This document shows positions 44,348 to 54,257 of a stretch of 64,000 nt of DNA, one piece after another. Both the position numbers and the translations under genes were made by a program. Source of the DNA: Burkholderia sp. Leaf177 (lineage in GTDB: Bacteria > Pseudomonadota > Gammaproteobacteria > Burkholderiales > Burkholderiaceae); contig NZ_LMPF01000012.1 of NCBI RefSeq assembly GCF_001424345.1, positions 1,662 through 65,661 of the forward strand. The letters run 5' to 3'. The notes beneath the pieces were generated by a model. The model worked only from the letters and a program-made list of their open reading frames with translations. It was not told the DNA's origin and did not search any database. Position 1 is the stretch's first letter; each line of letters opens with the position of its first letter.

Positions 44348-44815
44348 TTTTTCCTTGTCTATCTAATAAAGTTGTTTACTTTCAATGACTTACACAACAT
44401 TTGCAGTTTCCACTGCCTATGCTGTACCGCGCCAACGAATGATTCTGATAAGGCTGATCAGATCGGCGAATGACGACATTAATGAAGTAGCGGGCGGTAA
44501 ACCGTGCGAAGTGCATCATTCGAAAGATGCTGGCGTGCGTTGAATGCGCGACCGAGCGAAAAGCTCCGATACGGCGATCGATCCGGCGCGCAAGATCGCG
44601 CTCGATGATGGCAGGATGCGTTAGACGCGCGGGCTTAAAGCGATGGATACTTTTGTATCCTTATCATCGAAGAATCGCAAGGTATGACTAAGCGCGGATG
44701 GCCGTGAGGTGTCGATTCACGCATTTGCCAAGCAATATAGTCTACGAAATCGACGAATGATAATCATCGGACTACGTACCAAATTCCGCGACAAAACCGT
44801 GAGCAAACAACCACA
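44348..44815. other. Control region upstream of the diiron cluster
   Basis: No gene is seen in these 468 bp. Two symmetrical elements stand out: CTGAT-n7-ATCAG (44445-44461), about 100 bp before the diiron start, and GGATAC-TTTT-GTATCC (44645-44660). The DNA near 44348-44470 is AT-rich and should contain the cluster promoter. Confidence 0.5.
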
Positions 44816-45727
44816 TCACTCTTCCGGTGTATCGAGCGCGAGGACAGTCACGCCGACATCGACCCGATGCGACCCTCCCCCGAGAATCATTCCGCGCAAC
44901 AATGACACGTCGCTATAGTCGCGCCCGATGGCAAGCGTCACATGCTCCAGATCCGCGAGCACGTCGTTGGTCGGATCGAGATCGATCCACCCGCTTCCGG
45001 GACAGAACACCGAAACCCACGCGTGCGATGCATCCGCGCCGATCAGCTTGACCTGCCCCGGCGGCGGATCGTTGCGCAGATAACCACTGACATACCGCGC
45101 CGGCACGCCGAGCGCCCGCATGCACCCGATCATCACCTGCGCGAAATCCTGGCAGACGCCACGACGCATCTCGAACGCGCGATGCGCCGGCGTGTCATAT
45201 GACGTCGCGCTCGGTCGATACTCGAAGTCGGCGTGCACGCGATGCATCAAGTCGATTGCGCCCTCGGCGAGCGGACGTCCCGGCGAAAAACTCGCAGCCG
45301 CATACGCGCGCAACTCGGCGCTCAACCCCACGTTCGGCGACGCAAAACAGAACTCCGTCTCCGGCTGAAACGCAGCGCCCGCCTTGAAGCGCATGCTCGC
45401 CGCGACCGCATCCCACGCCGGCGTGGCTGCGGGATCGAGCGTGGCCCAGCGCGGGCTTAGTTCCACCGTGGTCTCGCTAACCAGTTGCAGCGAGCGGTGC
45501 GGCGTCTCGAGCGAAAAATACAGCAGCTCGTTGCCGAAGGTATCGACGCGGCTATTGATGAAAAGCGGCTGCGGCTCGATGCTCTCCTCATGCGCAAGCA
45601 CCCGTTGCCACGGCAAATTCAGCGGCCGGATCGTGGCGAGATGTTGCGCCGTCGCGACCAGCGTGGAATAGCGGTACGTGGTCCGGTGCGTCACCGACAG
45701 CCGGGACGTTGCGTTGATCGACGTCAT
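44816..45727 (-). CDS. Transglutaminase-like cysteine protease family protein
   Basis: The 303-residue protein has the bacterial transglutaminase N-domain (LSVTHRTTYRYSTLVATAQHLATIRP) and the Cys-His-Asp triad in GVCQDFAQVM, ASHAWVSVF and IDLDPTND. It overlaps the ATP-grasp gene by 4 nt and is last in the operon. Comparative genomics has predicted that such sets synthesise or modify a peptide; the triad could cleave or transfer gamma-glutamyl or other amide bonds. Confidence 0.9.
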   Translation of the reverse strand: MTSINATSRLSVTHRTTYRYSTLVATAQHLATIRPLNLPWQRVLAHEESIEPQPLFINSRVDTFGNELLYFSLETPHRSLQLVSETTVELSPRWATLDPAATPAWDAVAASMRFKAGAAFQPETEFCFASPNVGLSAELRAYAAASFSPGRPLAEGAIDLMHRVHADFEYRPSATSYDTPAHRAFEMRRGVCQDFAQVMIGCMRALGVPARYVSGYLRNDPPPGQVKLIGADASHAWVSVFCPGSGWIDLDPTNDVLADLEHVTLAIGRDYSDVSLLRGMILGGGSHRVDVGVTVLALDTPEE

Positions 45728-48309
45728 GACGACACCTGCAGCGCCTGCGTGTTGGCATGGCTGAAATAGCGCGCGCTGATCTCGTGGGCCGCGTCGCTCA
45801 CGCGTTCGCCGAGTTCGTCGCAGGCGGCGATCAGCGCGTCGTACGTGCCGGCGCTATCGGCAATGCACAGCACTTCCAGCCCTCTCAGCGATTCCAGCAG
45901 GTCCGTCGCCCCGCCGAAATGGCCGTGACGCTCGCCGCCCGCCGCAATCGAGATCTCGACCAGCTTCTTGCATAACCGCCGATACACACCGTAAAGCCCG
46001 CGCGGATTGGTGGGCTCGACCACCAGCAGGTCGATCAGCGCGGGCACCTCGAATCGTCCCGGATAAAGCGAGCGATAGGTGAGCGTGCTATCGAAAAGCT
46101 GCAGCAGCAGGTCGAAGCCGCCAGGCGTCGCGATCTGACGATGCTCGGCAACCGTGCGCAGATACAGCGCCATGGTCGATACGCGCTCGATGTGCCGGCC
46201 GGCGAACACGAGCCGCCAGGCTTCGTCGCGCGTCATGCGGTCGCCTTGCGCGCCGCTGATGCCGAGCAATTGCGTCGCCAGGTTTTCGAGCGTGCGCGTG
46301 AGCAGTCCGCGATCGTAGCGCTCAACGCCCGGTGCAGGCTGCAAAGCTGCAATCGCGTCGCGGAAGTCATTGCGGGCAGCGAGGATCGTGCGCCAGTGGT
46401 CGGTCGAGAGCCGGCCGCGAATCTCGCTGCTGGCGCGCGTCTGGCTCGCAAGGTTCTGCCCCACGCTCGCGGCCGGCCCGTTCTCGCCGAGATTAGCAAC
46501 GAGCACGCGCTCGAGCGTCTGCGCCGTGTGGCCGCGAACGGGCGTTCCGGCTGGCAGCAAGCCCGACTGCCACGCAAGGTCGACCATGGTGTCGAGCATG
46601 GCTTCGGAGTCGTTGCTTTCAAGCGATGACAGGATCACGCGCAACAGCCGCACGTTGTTTTCGGCACGCTCGCTGTAGCGGCCGGCCCAGAAGAGGTTCT
46701 CGGCGGCGCGGCTCGACACCGTGCGATGCTTGGTGACGAGATCGGCGGGCGTCATCGGCGTGGGGAGCAGGGAAAAGCTCGAAGCCGGTTTGCTCGACAA
46801 CACCCAGGTATCGACGCTGCTGCTGCCGTACTGCATGGAAACGGATGGTTGCCGCTCGGCACCGAGGCGCGTGAAGCCGCCCGGCATCACCGACCAGCCG
46901 CCGTCAATATTGGCAATGGCATACACGCGCAGCACCGACGGCCGGCCGACGATCGTCCCTTCTTCATAGCGCGGCGCCTGCGAGCCGGGGAACAGTTCCT
47001 GGATGGTGTACGCGTCGGGCATGCTTTCAATGCGCGTTTTCCACTTGGCAAGCGGCTGCAAGCCGTCGCCAAAGCCGCGCGGGCTGCGGCCGTCCACTTC
47101 CACGCCTGGCCACGTGGGCAACACGAATGCTTCCTTGCGGCCTTTCAGGGCGGATTCGCACGCCGCCGCCTCGCCGCACCACCAGGTCGGCACGCTCGCC
47201 AGTTCCAGCCGCTCGCCAAGCAGCGCGTGCGAGATGGCGGGGAGAAAGCCGTGCAGCGCGGGCGATTCGACGAAGCCCGAACCCGGCACGTTCGACACCA
47301 TCACGTTGCCCGCCCGCATCACCTGCAAAAGTCCCGGAACGCCGATATGCGAATCCGCCCGCAATTCGACCGGGTCGCAAAAGGCATCGTCCAGACGGCG
47401 CAGCAGCACATGTACGCGTTCGAGCCCGGCGAAGGTCTTGAGGAACAGCTTGTCGTCGCGCACGGTGAGGTCCTTGCCCTCGACCAGCGTCACGCCCAGA
47501 TAGCGGGCGAGGAAAGCGTGCTCGAAGAAAGTCTCGCTGAACGGTCCCGGCGTGAGCAACGCGATGTGAGGCGAGCCGCGCTCCGCGCCCTCGCCCGACA
47601 TCGTCGCGCGGCCGCCTTGCACGAGCGCCGCGATCAGGCGTGAATAGAAAGGCGCGAGACGCTCGACATGCAGCGCGCGAAACGCATCGGCGAATACACC
47701 CGAGACGATCAGCCGGTTCTCGAGCGCGTAGCCAAGGCCGGAAGGCGCCTCGGTGCGATGCGCCATCACCACCCATTCGCCGCTCGGTGCGCGCGCGAGA
47801 TCCACCGCGACCAGTTGCAAATACCGTCCGCCCGGCGGCACGAAACCCTTGACGGAGCGCAAGTAGCCCGGATGGCCGAAGACGAGCGCCGGCGGCAGCA
47901 GCCCGTCGCGCAGCAACGTCTGCGTACCGTAAATATCGCCGACAACGCTGTTCAGCAACACCGCGCGCTGCCGGACCGCACGCTCGATTACCGCCCACTC
48001 GGTTTCGTCGATGAGAAACGGCAGCAAGTCGAGCGACCAGGGGCGTGGCTCGCCGTTGTCGGCATAAACGTTGTAGCTGATGTCGTTATCGCGGACTTGC
48101 CGGGCGATCGTCTCGACCGCGCGGTCGAAAGCGGTCACGCCTTCCTCGCCTGCCAGATCGAAGAAACGTTGCCAGGTCGGGCGCAACTGGCCCGATGCAT
48201 CGCGCAGTTCGTCCCAGTGCCCTTCCCGCACCGGCAACGCGCGCAACGGCGACGAGACCTTCACGCGGGCGGCGGTTTCTTCGAAAGGGAGCGAGGATTG
48301 GACGGACAA
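45724..48309 (-). CDS. Circularly permuted ATP-grasp protein fused to an alpha-E domain
   Basis: The 861-residue protein has two parts. Residues about 1-490 are the circularly permuted type 2 ATP-grasp (YNVYADNGEPRPWSLDLLPFLI, SRLIAALVQGG, MLTPGPFSETFFEH-like blocks). Residues about 540-850 are the alpha-E (DUF403) helical domain starting SRAAENLFWAGRYSERAENNVRLLR. ATP-grasp enzymes ligate amines to carboxylates. The two parts are often separate genes. The start is TTG at 48309, with no ATG nearby; a GTG 14 codons in is an alternative. Confidence 0.9.
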   Translation of the reverse strand: MSVQSSLPFEETAARVKVSSPLRALPVREGHWDELRDASGQLRPTWQRFFDLAGEEGVTAFDRAVETIARQVRDNDISYNVYADNGEPRPWSLDLLPFLIDETEWAVIERAVRQRAVLLNSVVGDIYGTQTLLRDGLLPPALVFGHPGYLRSVKGFVPPGGRYLQLVAVDLARAPSGEWVVMAHRTEAPSGLGYALENRLIVSGVFADAFRALHVERLAPFYSRLIAALVQGGRATMSGEGAERGSPHIALLTPGPFSETFFEHAFLARYLGVTLVEGKDLTVRDDKLFLKTFAGLERVHVLLRRLDDAFCDPVELRADSHIGVPGLLQVMRAGNVMVSNVPGSGFVESPALHGFLPAISHALLGERLELASVPTWWCGEAAACESALKGRKEAFVLPTWPGVEVDGRSPRGFGDGLQPLAKWKTRIESMPDAYTIQELFPGSQAPRYEEGTIVGRPSVLRVYAIANIDGGWSVMPGGFTRLGAERQPSVSMQYGSSSVDTWVLSSKPASSFSLLPTPMTPADLVTKHRTVSSRAAENLFWAGRYSERAENNVRLLRVILSSLESNDSEAMLDTMVDLAWQSGLLPAGTPVRGHTAQTLERVLVANLGENGPAASVGQNLASQTRASSEIRGRLSTDHWRTILAARNDFRDAIAALQPAPGVERYDRGLLTRTLENLATQLLGISGAQGDRMTRDEAWRLVFAGRHIERVSTMALYLRTVAEHRQIATPGGFDLLLQLFDSTLTYRSLYPGRFEVPALIDLLVVEPTNPRGLYGVYRRLCKKLVEISIAAGGERHGHFGGATDLLESLRGLEVLCIADSAGTYDALIAACDELGERVSDAAHEISARYFSHANTQALQVSS

Positions 48310-48343
48310 GGCAGCCTGTTCTATTAGTGGATGGGCGGTCGTC

Positions 48344-51300
48344 TCAACGGCGGCGCAAGTCGAGCGTGAACGGGAACTCGAGGCTGCGCACGGCCGGTTC
48401 GACCGACATGCGGCCTGGCGTGTGCCCGGTCATGAAAAAGCGCGCGCGGCGCCGGCTCTCGGCCTCGTAGGCGTTGACCGGGAACGTGTCGTAGTTGCGC
48501 CCGCCCGGATGTGCCACATGATACCGGCATCCGCCGATCGAGCGATGGCTCCATGTATCGACGATATCGAAGGTGAGCGGCGCGTCCACGCCAATGGTCG
48601 GATGCAGCGCGGAAGGCTGCGCCCAGGCCCGGAAACGCACTGCCGCGACAAACTCGCTCATGCGCCCGGTCGGTTGCAGCGGCAGCGGCACGCCGTTGAC
48701 GGTCACGATATGGCGGTTATCGTTGAGGCCGAGCACGCGCACTTCGAGCCTTTCCACCGATGAATCCACGTAGCGCACCGTGCCGCCGGGCGAGCCTTGC
48801 TCGCCCATTACGTGCCATGGTTCGAGCGCATTGCGCACCGTCAGTTCAATGCCATTGGTCTGCACCTCGCCGACCAGCGGGAAGCGGAATTCGAAGTGCG
48901 GCGCGAACCACGAAACGTCGAACGCATAGCCTGCTTCGTTCAGGTCGGCGATGACATCGTCGAAATCCATCTTGACGAAGCTGCCGAGCAGGAAGCGGTC
49001 ATGCAGCTCCGTTCCCCAGCGCGTGAGCCGCGTGGCGTACGGCGTGTTCCAGAAACGGGCGACGAGCGCGCGCAGCAGCAGTTGCTGCACGAGGCTCATG
49101 CGCGCGTGCGGCGGCATCTCGAAGCCGCGCAGTTCGAGCAAGCCGAGCCGGCCGGTGGGTCCATCGGGCGAATACAGCTTGTCGATGCAGAACTCCGCCC
49201 GGTGCGTATTGCCGGTTACATCGATCAGCAGATTACGCAGCGTCCGGTCGATCAGCCACGGCGGCAGTTGCGCGCTGTCGCGCCCGCCCAGACGGTCGAG
49301 TTGATGCTGCAACTCGCTGAAGGCAATCTCGAGCTCGTAGAGCTGGTCGTTGCGCGCCTCGTCGACGCGTGGCGCCTGGCTCGTCGGCCCGATGAACAAG
49401 CCCGAGAACAGGTACGACAGCGAAGGATGGTTGATGAAGTACGCAATCAGGCTCGCGAGCAAGTCCGGGCGTCGCAGAAACGGGCTGTCGGCGGGCGTGG
49501 CGCCGCCGAGCACGAAGTGGTTGCCGCCGCCGGTGCCGGTGTGGCGGCCGTCGGTCATGAACTTTTCCGTGCTGAGGTAGGTTTCGTGAGCCGACTGGTA
49601 GAGGTACTCCGTGTGATCGACAAGCTGATCCCAGTTCGCCGCCGGATGGATGTTCACTTCGATCACGCCCGGGTCGGGCGTCACTTGCAGCATCTTGAGA
49701 CGCGGGTCGCGCGGCGGCGGGTAGCCTTCGATCATCACCTTCATGTCGAGATCGGCGGCGGTTGCCTCGATCGCGGCGAGCAGGTCGAGATAGTCGTCGA
49801 GTTCGGTCAGCGGCGGCATGAAGACGTGCAGCAAGGTATTGCCGCTGCCGAATGCGCCGGTTTCCACCTTCGGTCCGGCAGCGCGCGCCGGGTCGCGCAC
49901 TTCCACGCACAATGCCGTGCGCCGGATCCACGCCGCGGATTCGCCGCGCGCGGGAAGCCGCGCATCCGCGGCGGATGTACGCGCATCCGTGCCTGTGCCT
50001 GTGCCGGCGCCAGTTTCGGTGCCGGTTCCAGCATTGGCGTTGCCTTCGGCGTGATCCGCGCGTTCTGGCGATAACCCGCCGACAAGCGTTCCGCCGCCGT
50101 ACTGCATGCGCAGTTCAGCCGCCGAGCGCAACGGCACGGGCGGCGCGAACGGGTCATGCGCATGCTGGTACGGATAATCGCCCGCGCTCACCCACGGCAG
50201 CGATTCGAGCGGCAACCGATAACCCATCGGCGAATCGCCTGGAATCAGGTACATGCGGTCATCGCGGAAAAACCAGGGGCCGCTCACCCACTTCGGCCCC
50301 TGCAACGGCACATCGCGTTCGCGTGAAATCGGCAGCACGTAGCCGGTGACGCTCGATAGACCCGCGTCGAAGACACGCCGCAGGCGCACGCGTTCGAGTT
50401 CGTCCTCCAGCTCCGACTTGAACGGATCGACGTTCACCGGCAAGCGGCGCTCGCGCCACAGGAAATAGAACGTGTCCTCGTAGCCCGGCTGGATATGCGC
50501 CGGGTTCAGCGCAAGCTTGTGCGTCAGGTGCGAGATGAAGCGATGCGCGTCCTCGGCGGTGTATCGGCCGGGATCGCGTTCATCGGCGAAACGCGCAGGG
50601 TCGGCCCAGATCGGCTCGCCGTCGGCGCGCCAGAAAAGCGACATCGCCCAGCGCGGCAACTGCTCGCCCGGATACCACTTGCCCTGCCCAAGGTGCAGAA
50701 ACCCGCCGACGCCGTAGCGCGCGCGCAGTTTGTCCATGAGTCCGACCGCGTAGCCGCGTTTCGTGGGGCCGAGCGCGTCGGTGTTCCACTCGGGCGCGTC
50801 GCGATCGCTTACCGCGACGAACGTCGGCTCGCCGCCCATCGTGAGGCGCACGTCGCTATCGGCAAGCTGGCGGTCGACCTTGGCTCCCATCGCCTGCACG
50901 GCCGCCCATACGTCCTCGGTATAAGGCTTGGTGACGCGCGGCGTCTCCAGCACGCGCTGCACGCTCATCAGGTGCTCGAACTCGACCTCGCTCTCGTCAA
51001 CGCCGCCCGAGATCGGCGCGGCGCTGCCCGGCTCCGGCGTGCACGCGACCGGGATATGGCCTTCGCCCGCGAGCAGCCCGGAAGTCGGGTCGAGCCCGAT
51101 CCAGCCCGCGCCCGGCAGGTAGACCTCGCACCAGGCGTGCAGGTCGGTGAAGTCTTCGGACGCGCCGCTCGGGCCGTCGAGCGATTTCTGGTCGGCGGTC
51201 AGCTGAATCAGATAGCCGGACACAAAACGCGCCGCGAGGCCGAGCTGGCGCAAAGTCTCGACCAGCAGCCAGCCGGTGTCGCGACACGAGCCGAAAGCGC

Positions 51301-51823
51301 TTGCCAGCGTCTCCTCCGGCGTCTGCACGCCCGGCTCCATGCGGATCACGTAGCCAATCTGCTGTTGCAGCCGCTGATTGAGCGCGACCAAGAAATTGGC
51401 GGTGGCCATCGGCGTGCGGTCGATGCTCGCAACAAATGCTTCGAAGAGCGGCGTCATCGGCTTCTTGACGAGGTACGGCGCGAGTTCGGCGGCGAGATCG
51501 GACTCGTACGCGAACGGGAATTCCTCGGCATGCGGCTCGAGGAAGAAATCGAAGGGGTTATAAACCGCCATTTCGGCGACGAGATCGACCGTGATCTTGA
51601 ACTCGCGCGTCTTCTCGGGAATGACGAGACGTGCCTGATAGTTGGAAAACGGGTCCTGCTGCCAATTGATGAAGTGATCCGCCGGTTCGACCCGCATGGA
51701 GTACGAGAGGATTGGCGTGCGGCAGTGCGGCGCGGGCCGCAGCCGGACGACCTGCGGGGAGAGCGCAACGAGGCGGTCATAACGGTAGTGCGTGACATGG
51801 TTCAACGCGACACGAATAGACAC
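48344..51823 (-). CDS. Transglutaminase-like protein with DUF2126 domain
   Basis: The 1159-residue protein begins with a transglutaminase N-domain and core (triad in FGSCRDTGW, DLHAWCEVYLPGAGW, LDPTSG) and continues with DUF2126, which has KWYPGEQLPRWAMSLFWR, GGGNHFVLGGATPADSPFLRRPD and similar amidoligase-like blocks. A Gly/Thr/Ala-rich linker near residue 600 divides DUF2126. Start is GTG 51823, with AGGAG 6 nt upstream; the 78 codons further upstream are non-conserved. It heads the three-gene operon. Confidence 0.91.
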   Translation of the reverse strand: MSIRVALNHVTHYRYDRLVALSPQVVRLRPAPHCRTPILSYSMRVEPADHFINWQQDPFSNYQARLVIPEKTREFKITVDLVAEMAVYNPFDFFLEPHAEEFPFAYESDLAAELAPYLVKKPMTPLFEAFVASIDRTPMATANFLVALNQRLQQQIGYVIRMEPGVQTPEETLASAFGSCRDTGWLLVETLRQLGLAARFVSGYLIQLTADQKSLDGPSGASEDFTDLHAWCEVYLPGAGWIGLDPTSGLLAGEGHIPVACTPEPGSAAPISGGVDESEVEFEHLMSVQRVLETPRVTKPYTEDVWAAVQAMGAKVDRQLADSDVRLTMGGEPTFVAVSDRDAPEWNTDALGPTKRGYAVGLMDKLRARYGVGGFLHLGQGKWYPGEQLPRWAMSLFWRADGEPIWADPARFADERDPGRYTAEDAHRFISHLTHKLALNPAHIQPGYEDTFYFLWRERRLPVNVDPFKSELEDELERVRLRRVFDAGLSSVTGYVLPISRERDVPLQGPKWVSGPWFFRDDRMYLIPGDSPMGYRLPLESLPWVSAGDYPYQHAHDPFAPPVPLRSAAELRMQYGGGTLVGGLSPERADHAEGNANAGTGTETGAGTGTGTDARTSAADARLPARGESAAWIRRTALCVEVRDPARAAGPKVETGAFGSGNTLLHVFMPPLTELDDYLDLLAAIEATAADLDMKVMIEGYPPPRDPRLKMLQVTPDPGVIEVNIHPAANWDQLVDHTEYLYQSAHETYLSTEKFMTDGRHTGTGGGNHFVLGGATPADSPFLRRPDLLASLIAYFINHPSLSYLFSGLFIGPTSQAPRVDEARNDQLYELEIAFSELQHQLDRLGGRDSAQLPPWLIDRTLRNLLIDVTGNTHRAEFCIDKLYSPDGPTGRLGLLELRGFEMPPHARMSLVQQLLLRALVARFWNTPYATRLTRWGTELHDRFLLGSFVKMDFDDVIADLNEAGYAFDVSWFAPHFEFRFPLVGEVQTNGIELTVRNALEPWHVMGEQGSPGGTVRYVDSSVERLEVRVLGLNDNRHIVTVNGVPLPLQPTGRMSEFVAAVRFRAWAQPSALHPTIGVDAPLTFDIVDTWSHRSIGGCRYHVAHPGGRNYDTFPVNAYEAESRRRARFFMTGHTPGRMSVEPAVRSLEFPFTLDLRRR

Positions 51824-52106
51824 ACCTGACTCCTGGACGAGATGAAAGCTGCATGAAGAAGAAGGACAGACAGATAACCGCAGACCGCGCCCGCACGATT
51901 GTACGTCGGGCAAATGAACGGACAATTTAGCTGCGCACGGAATTTCGCCCCATGTTTTAAGCACTTTCGCGACGCACCAAAATGGGTCGGCGAATCCCGC
52001 TGCAAGCCACGGCTGGCAAGCGAAATCCCGCGAAGCGGTGTGCGCCGGGAAAGGCACGTCAATTGCTCTACGGGCACATCCATGACCGAACCGTTATTTG
52101 TCCACT
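51824..52106. other. Divergent intergenic region of the transglutaminase locus
   Basis: These 283 bp lie between the minus-strand DUF2126 operon and the plus-strand metallopeptidase gene and must hold both promoters. I see no clear operator, repeat or structured element. Confidence 0.5.
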
Positions 52107-53210
52107 ATGAAAACATTTCATTGCGATCGATGCCAGCAGCACGTCTTTTTCGAAAACGTGAAATGTGAGTCCTGCGCAGCGTTGCTGGGCTACGTTCCCG
52201 AGCTTTCGGAAGTCTGTGCATTCGAGCCGGCCGGCGACAATCTGTGGCGCAACCTGCATCCCGACGCCAACGGTGCATTGCACAAACAATGCAATAACTA
52301 CGCGCTCGAGAATGTCTGCAACTGGATGTTGCCCGCCGATTCCACCGAATCACTTTGTTCCGCCTGTTCGCTGACTCATACCATTCCCAACCTGTCGCAG
52401 CCGGAGAACCGGGTCTACTGGTATCGACTGGAAACGGCCAAGCGGCGGCTGCTCTACGCATTGAGCGGCCTTGGATTGCGGGTCGATTCACGCCGGACCA
52501 ATCCGGAAACGGGCCTGCAATTCGAGTTTCTCGAAGACGGCGGGGTTGGCGAAAAAGTTTTGACCGGTCACGATAACGGCTTGATCACGATGAACATCGC
52601 CGAAGCAGACGATGCCGCGCGCGAGCGCCTGCGCACCGAGATGCACGAGCCTTATCGCACGCTGCTGGGGCATTTCAGGCATGAGATCGGGCACTACTAC
52701 TTCGACCGGCTGGTGACCGGGACGCACTGGGAGGAGCCGTTTCGCGAAAAATTCGGCGACGAGCGCGCGGACTACGCAGCAGCGCTACAGACCCACTATG
52801 CAGAAGGTCCGCCGGCCGACTGGGACCAGTCGTATGTGAGCGCGTACGCCACCACGCATCCGTGGGAAGACTGGGCCGAGACGTGGGCGCATTACTTGCA
52901 CATTGTGGATACCATCGATACAGCGGCGGCGTGCGGTCTCGAATTGAACCCCGACGCGCGTAACGAGCCGACCTTGACGGAGAGCACGCCGATCGAAAAC
53001 GTGAGTTTCGATAATCTGATGAAGCGCTGGTTTCCGCTGACCTATGCGTTAAACAGCCTGAACCGTAGTCTGGGTCTTGCCGATGCATATCCGTTCACGC
53101 TCGCGCCCGCGGTGATCGACAAGTTGCGCTTCGTGCACAAGGTGGTCGCGCAAGCCGGCACGCAACAGGACACGATGCCAAAACAAATCAGCGAGTCCGC
53201 TGGTTCCTGA
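52107..53210 (+). CDS. Zinc-ribbon metallopeptidase (putative zinc-binding peptidase, Mx type)
   Basis: The 367-residue protein starts with a zinc ribbon (CDRCQQHVFFENVKCESC) and has a gluzincin-type HExxH in GHFRHEIGHYYFDRLV near residue 180, with downstream WEDWAETWAHYLHI providing further ligands. ATG 52107 is chosen over TTG 52098. No signal peptide is present, so it is cytoplasmic. Genes of this family recur beside the transglutaminase/ATP-grasp set, implying processing of its product. Confidence 0.89.
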   Translation: MKTFHCDRCQQHVFFENVKCESCAALLGYVPELSEVCAFEPAGDNLWRNLHPDANGALHKQCNNYALENVCNWMLPADSTESLCSACSLTHTIPNLSQPENRVYWYRLETAKRRLLYALSGLGLRVDSRRTNPETGLQFEFLEDGGVGEKVLTGHDNGLITMNIAEADDAARERLRTEMHEPYRTLLGHFRHEIGHYYFDRLVTGTHWEEPFREKFGDERADYAAALQTHYAEGPPADWDQSYVSAYATTHPWEDWAETWAHYLHIVDTIDTAAACGLELNPDARNEPTLTESTPIENVSFDNLMKRWFPLTYALNSLNRSLGLADAYPFTLAPAVIDKLRFVHKVVAQAGTQQDTMPKQISESAGS

Positions 53211-53294
53211 CGCTGGTCTTGGCCTTGGATCTCACGAGCGTGTTCCTGCGCTCTTCTTACATATTGCATCGCATACCTTATCAAGGTGAATCGG

Positions 53295-54098
53295 ATGAAA
53301 CTTCGCGTTGGTTACGAGCTGGTCTTCGAGTGTCCGCAGCCAACCCCGATGCTACTGATGCTCAATACGCACTTCTCGCGTTCGCAAGACATGGTGGTGC
53401 CGGATCACTTGCACGTCAATCCGGCGGTTCCGTTCCGGCAATACCACGATTCGTTCGGCAACTTGTGCACGCGGCTCACCGCACCGCCAGGGCCAATGAC
53501 GTTGTCGTCGGAAGGCATCTTCGAGGTGCCGGCTTATCCGGAGATGCCCGAAAGCAACGGCTATCAGCATGCTATCGAGGAATTGCCCGATGAATGCATG
53601 CAGTTCCTGCTCGGCAGCCGATACTGCGAGACCGATTTGCTCTCGAACATCGCATGGCAAATGTTCGGACACCTGCCGTTCGGCCGCGCTCGCGTGCAGG
53701 CGATCTGCGACTTCGCGCACAATCATATTCGCTTCGACTACAACTGCGCGCGTCCGACAAAAACCGCCTACGAGGCTTATCAGGAAGGTGTCGGCGTGTG
53801 CCGCGACTTCGCCCATCTGGCCGTCGCCCTGTGCCGCGCGATGAATATTCCCGCGCGCTATTGCACCGGCTACATCAGCGACGTCGGCCTGCCGCCGCCT
53901 TATGCGCCGATGGACTTCTGTGCGTGGTTCGAAGCATATCTCGGCAATACCTGGCAGACCTTCGACCCGCGTAACAATGCGCCGCGCACAGGGCGATTGT
54001 TGATGGCGCGCGGGCGCGACGCCGCCGACGTCGCAATCAGCAACACGTTCGGCTCTTCGCTGCTGACTCGCTTCTTTGTGGTGTGTGAACCGCAATAG
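53295..54098 (+). CDS. Transglutaminase-like protein with Cys in place of the usual His
   Basis: The 267-residue protein has the N-terminal transglutaminase-associated beta domain (LRVGYELVFECPQPTPMLLML) and the catalytic Cys block GVCRDFAHLAVALCRAMNIPAR. Where the family has the His (HAW...DP), it reads MDFCAWFEAYLGNTWQTFDP, so the His is Cys (codon TGT). ATG 53295 follows AAGGTG at 6 nt; the GTG at 53286 is within that site. It lies 84 bp after the metallopeptidase. Confidence 0.87.
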   Translation: MKLRVGYELVFECPQPTPMLLMLNTHFSRSQDMVVPDHLHVNPAVPFRQYHDSFGNLCTRLTAPPGPMTLSSEGIFEVPAYPEMPESNGYQHAIEELPDECMQFLLGSRYCETDLLSNIAWQMFGHLPFGRARVQAICDFAHNHIRFDYNCARPTKTAYEAYQEGVGVCRDFAHLAVALCRAMNIPARYCTGYISDVGLPPPYAPMDFCAWFEAYLGNTWQTFDPRNNAPRTGRLLMARGRDAADVAISNTFGSSLLTRFFVVCEPQ

Positions 54099-54182
54099 GA
54101 CACGCGGCGCAGAACGCGTGGAACGTGGCTTGCGTCTCCTTCATATTCAACACAGCGTGTTCGAACGAACAGGAGTCAAGCA

Positions 54183-54257
54183 ATGGAACCGATGAAGCCG
54201 ATGGAACCCATGAAACCCATGGAGCCGATGAAACCGATGGAGCCTATGAAGCCGATG
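54183..54257 (+). repeat. 18-bp-period tandem repeat inside the repeat protein gene
   Basis: The coding DNA repeats ATGGAACCGATGAAGCCG-like units of 18 bp about four times, with silent changes between copies, so selection seems to keep the peptide rather than the DNA. Confidence 0.85.

Noticed and set aside
48797-51829. Plus-strand frames of 425 and 444 codons
   Set aside because: Antisense to the DUF2126 gene; Arg/Glu/Val-rich with no recognisable domain.
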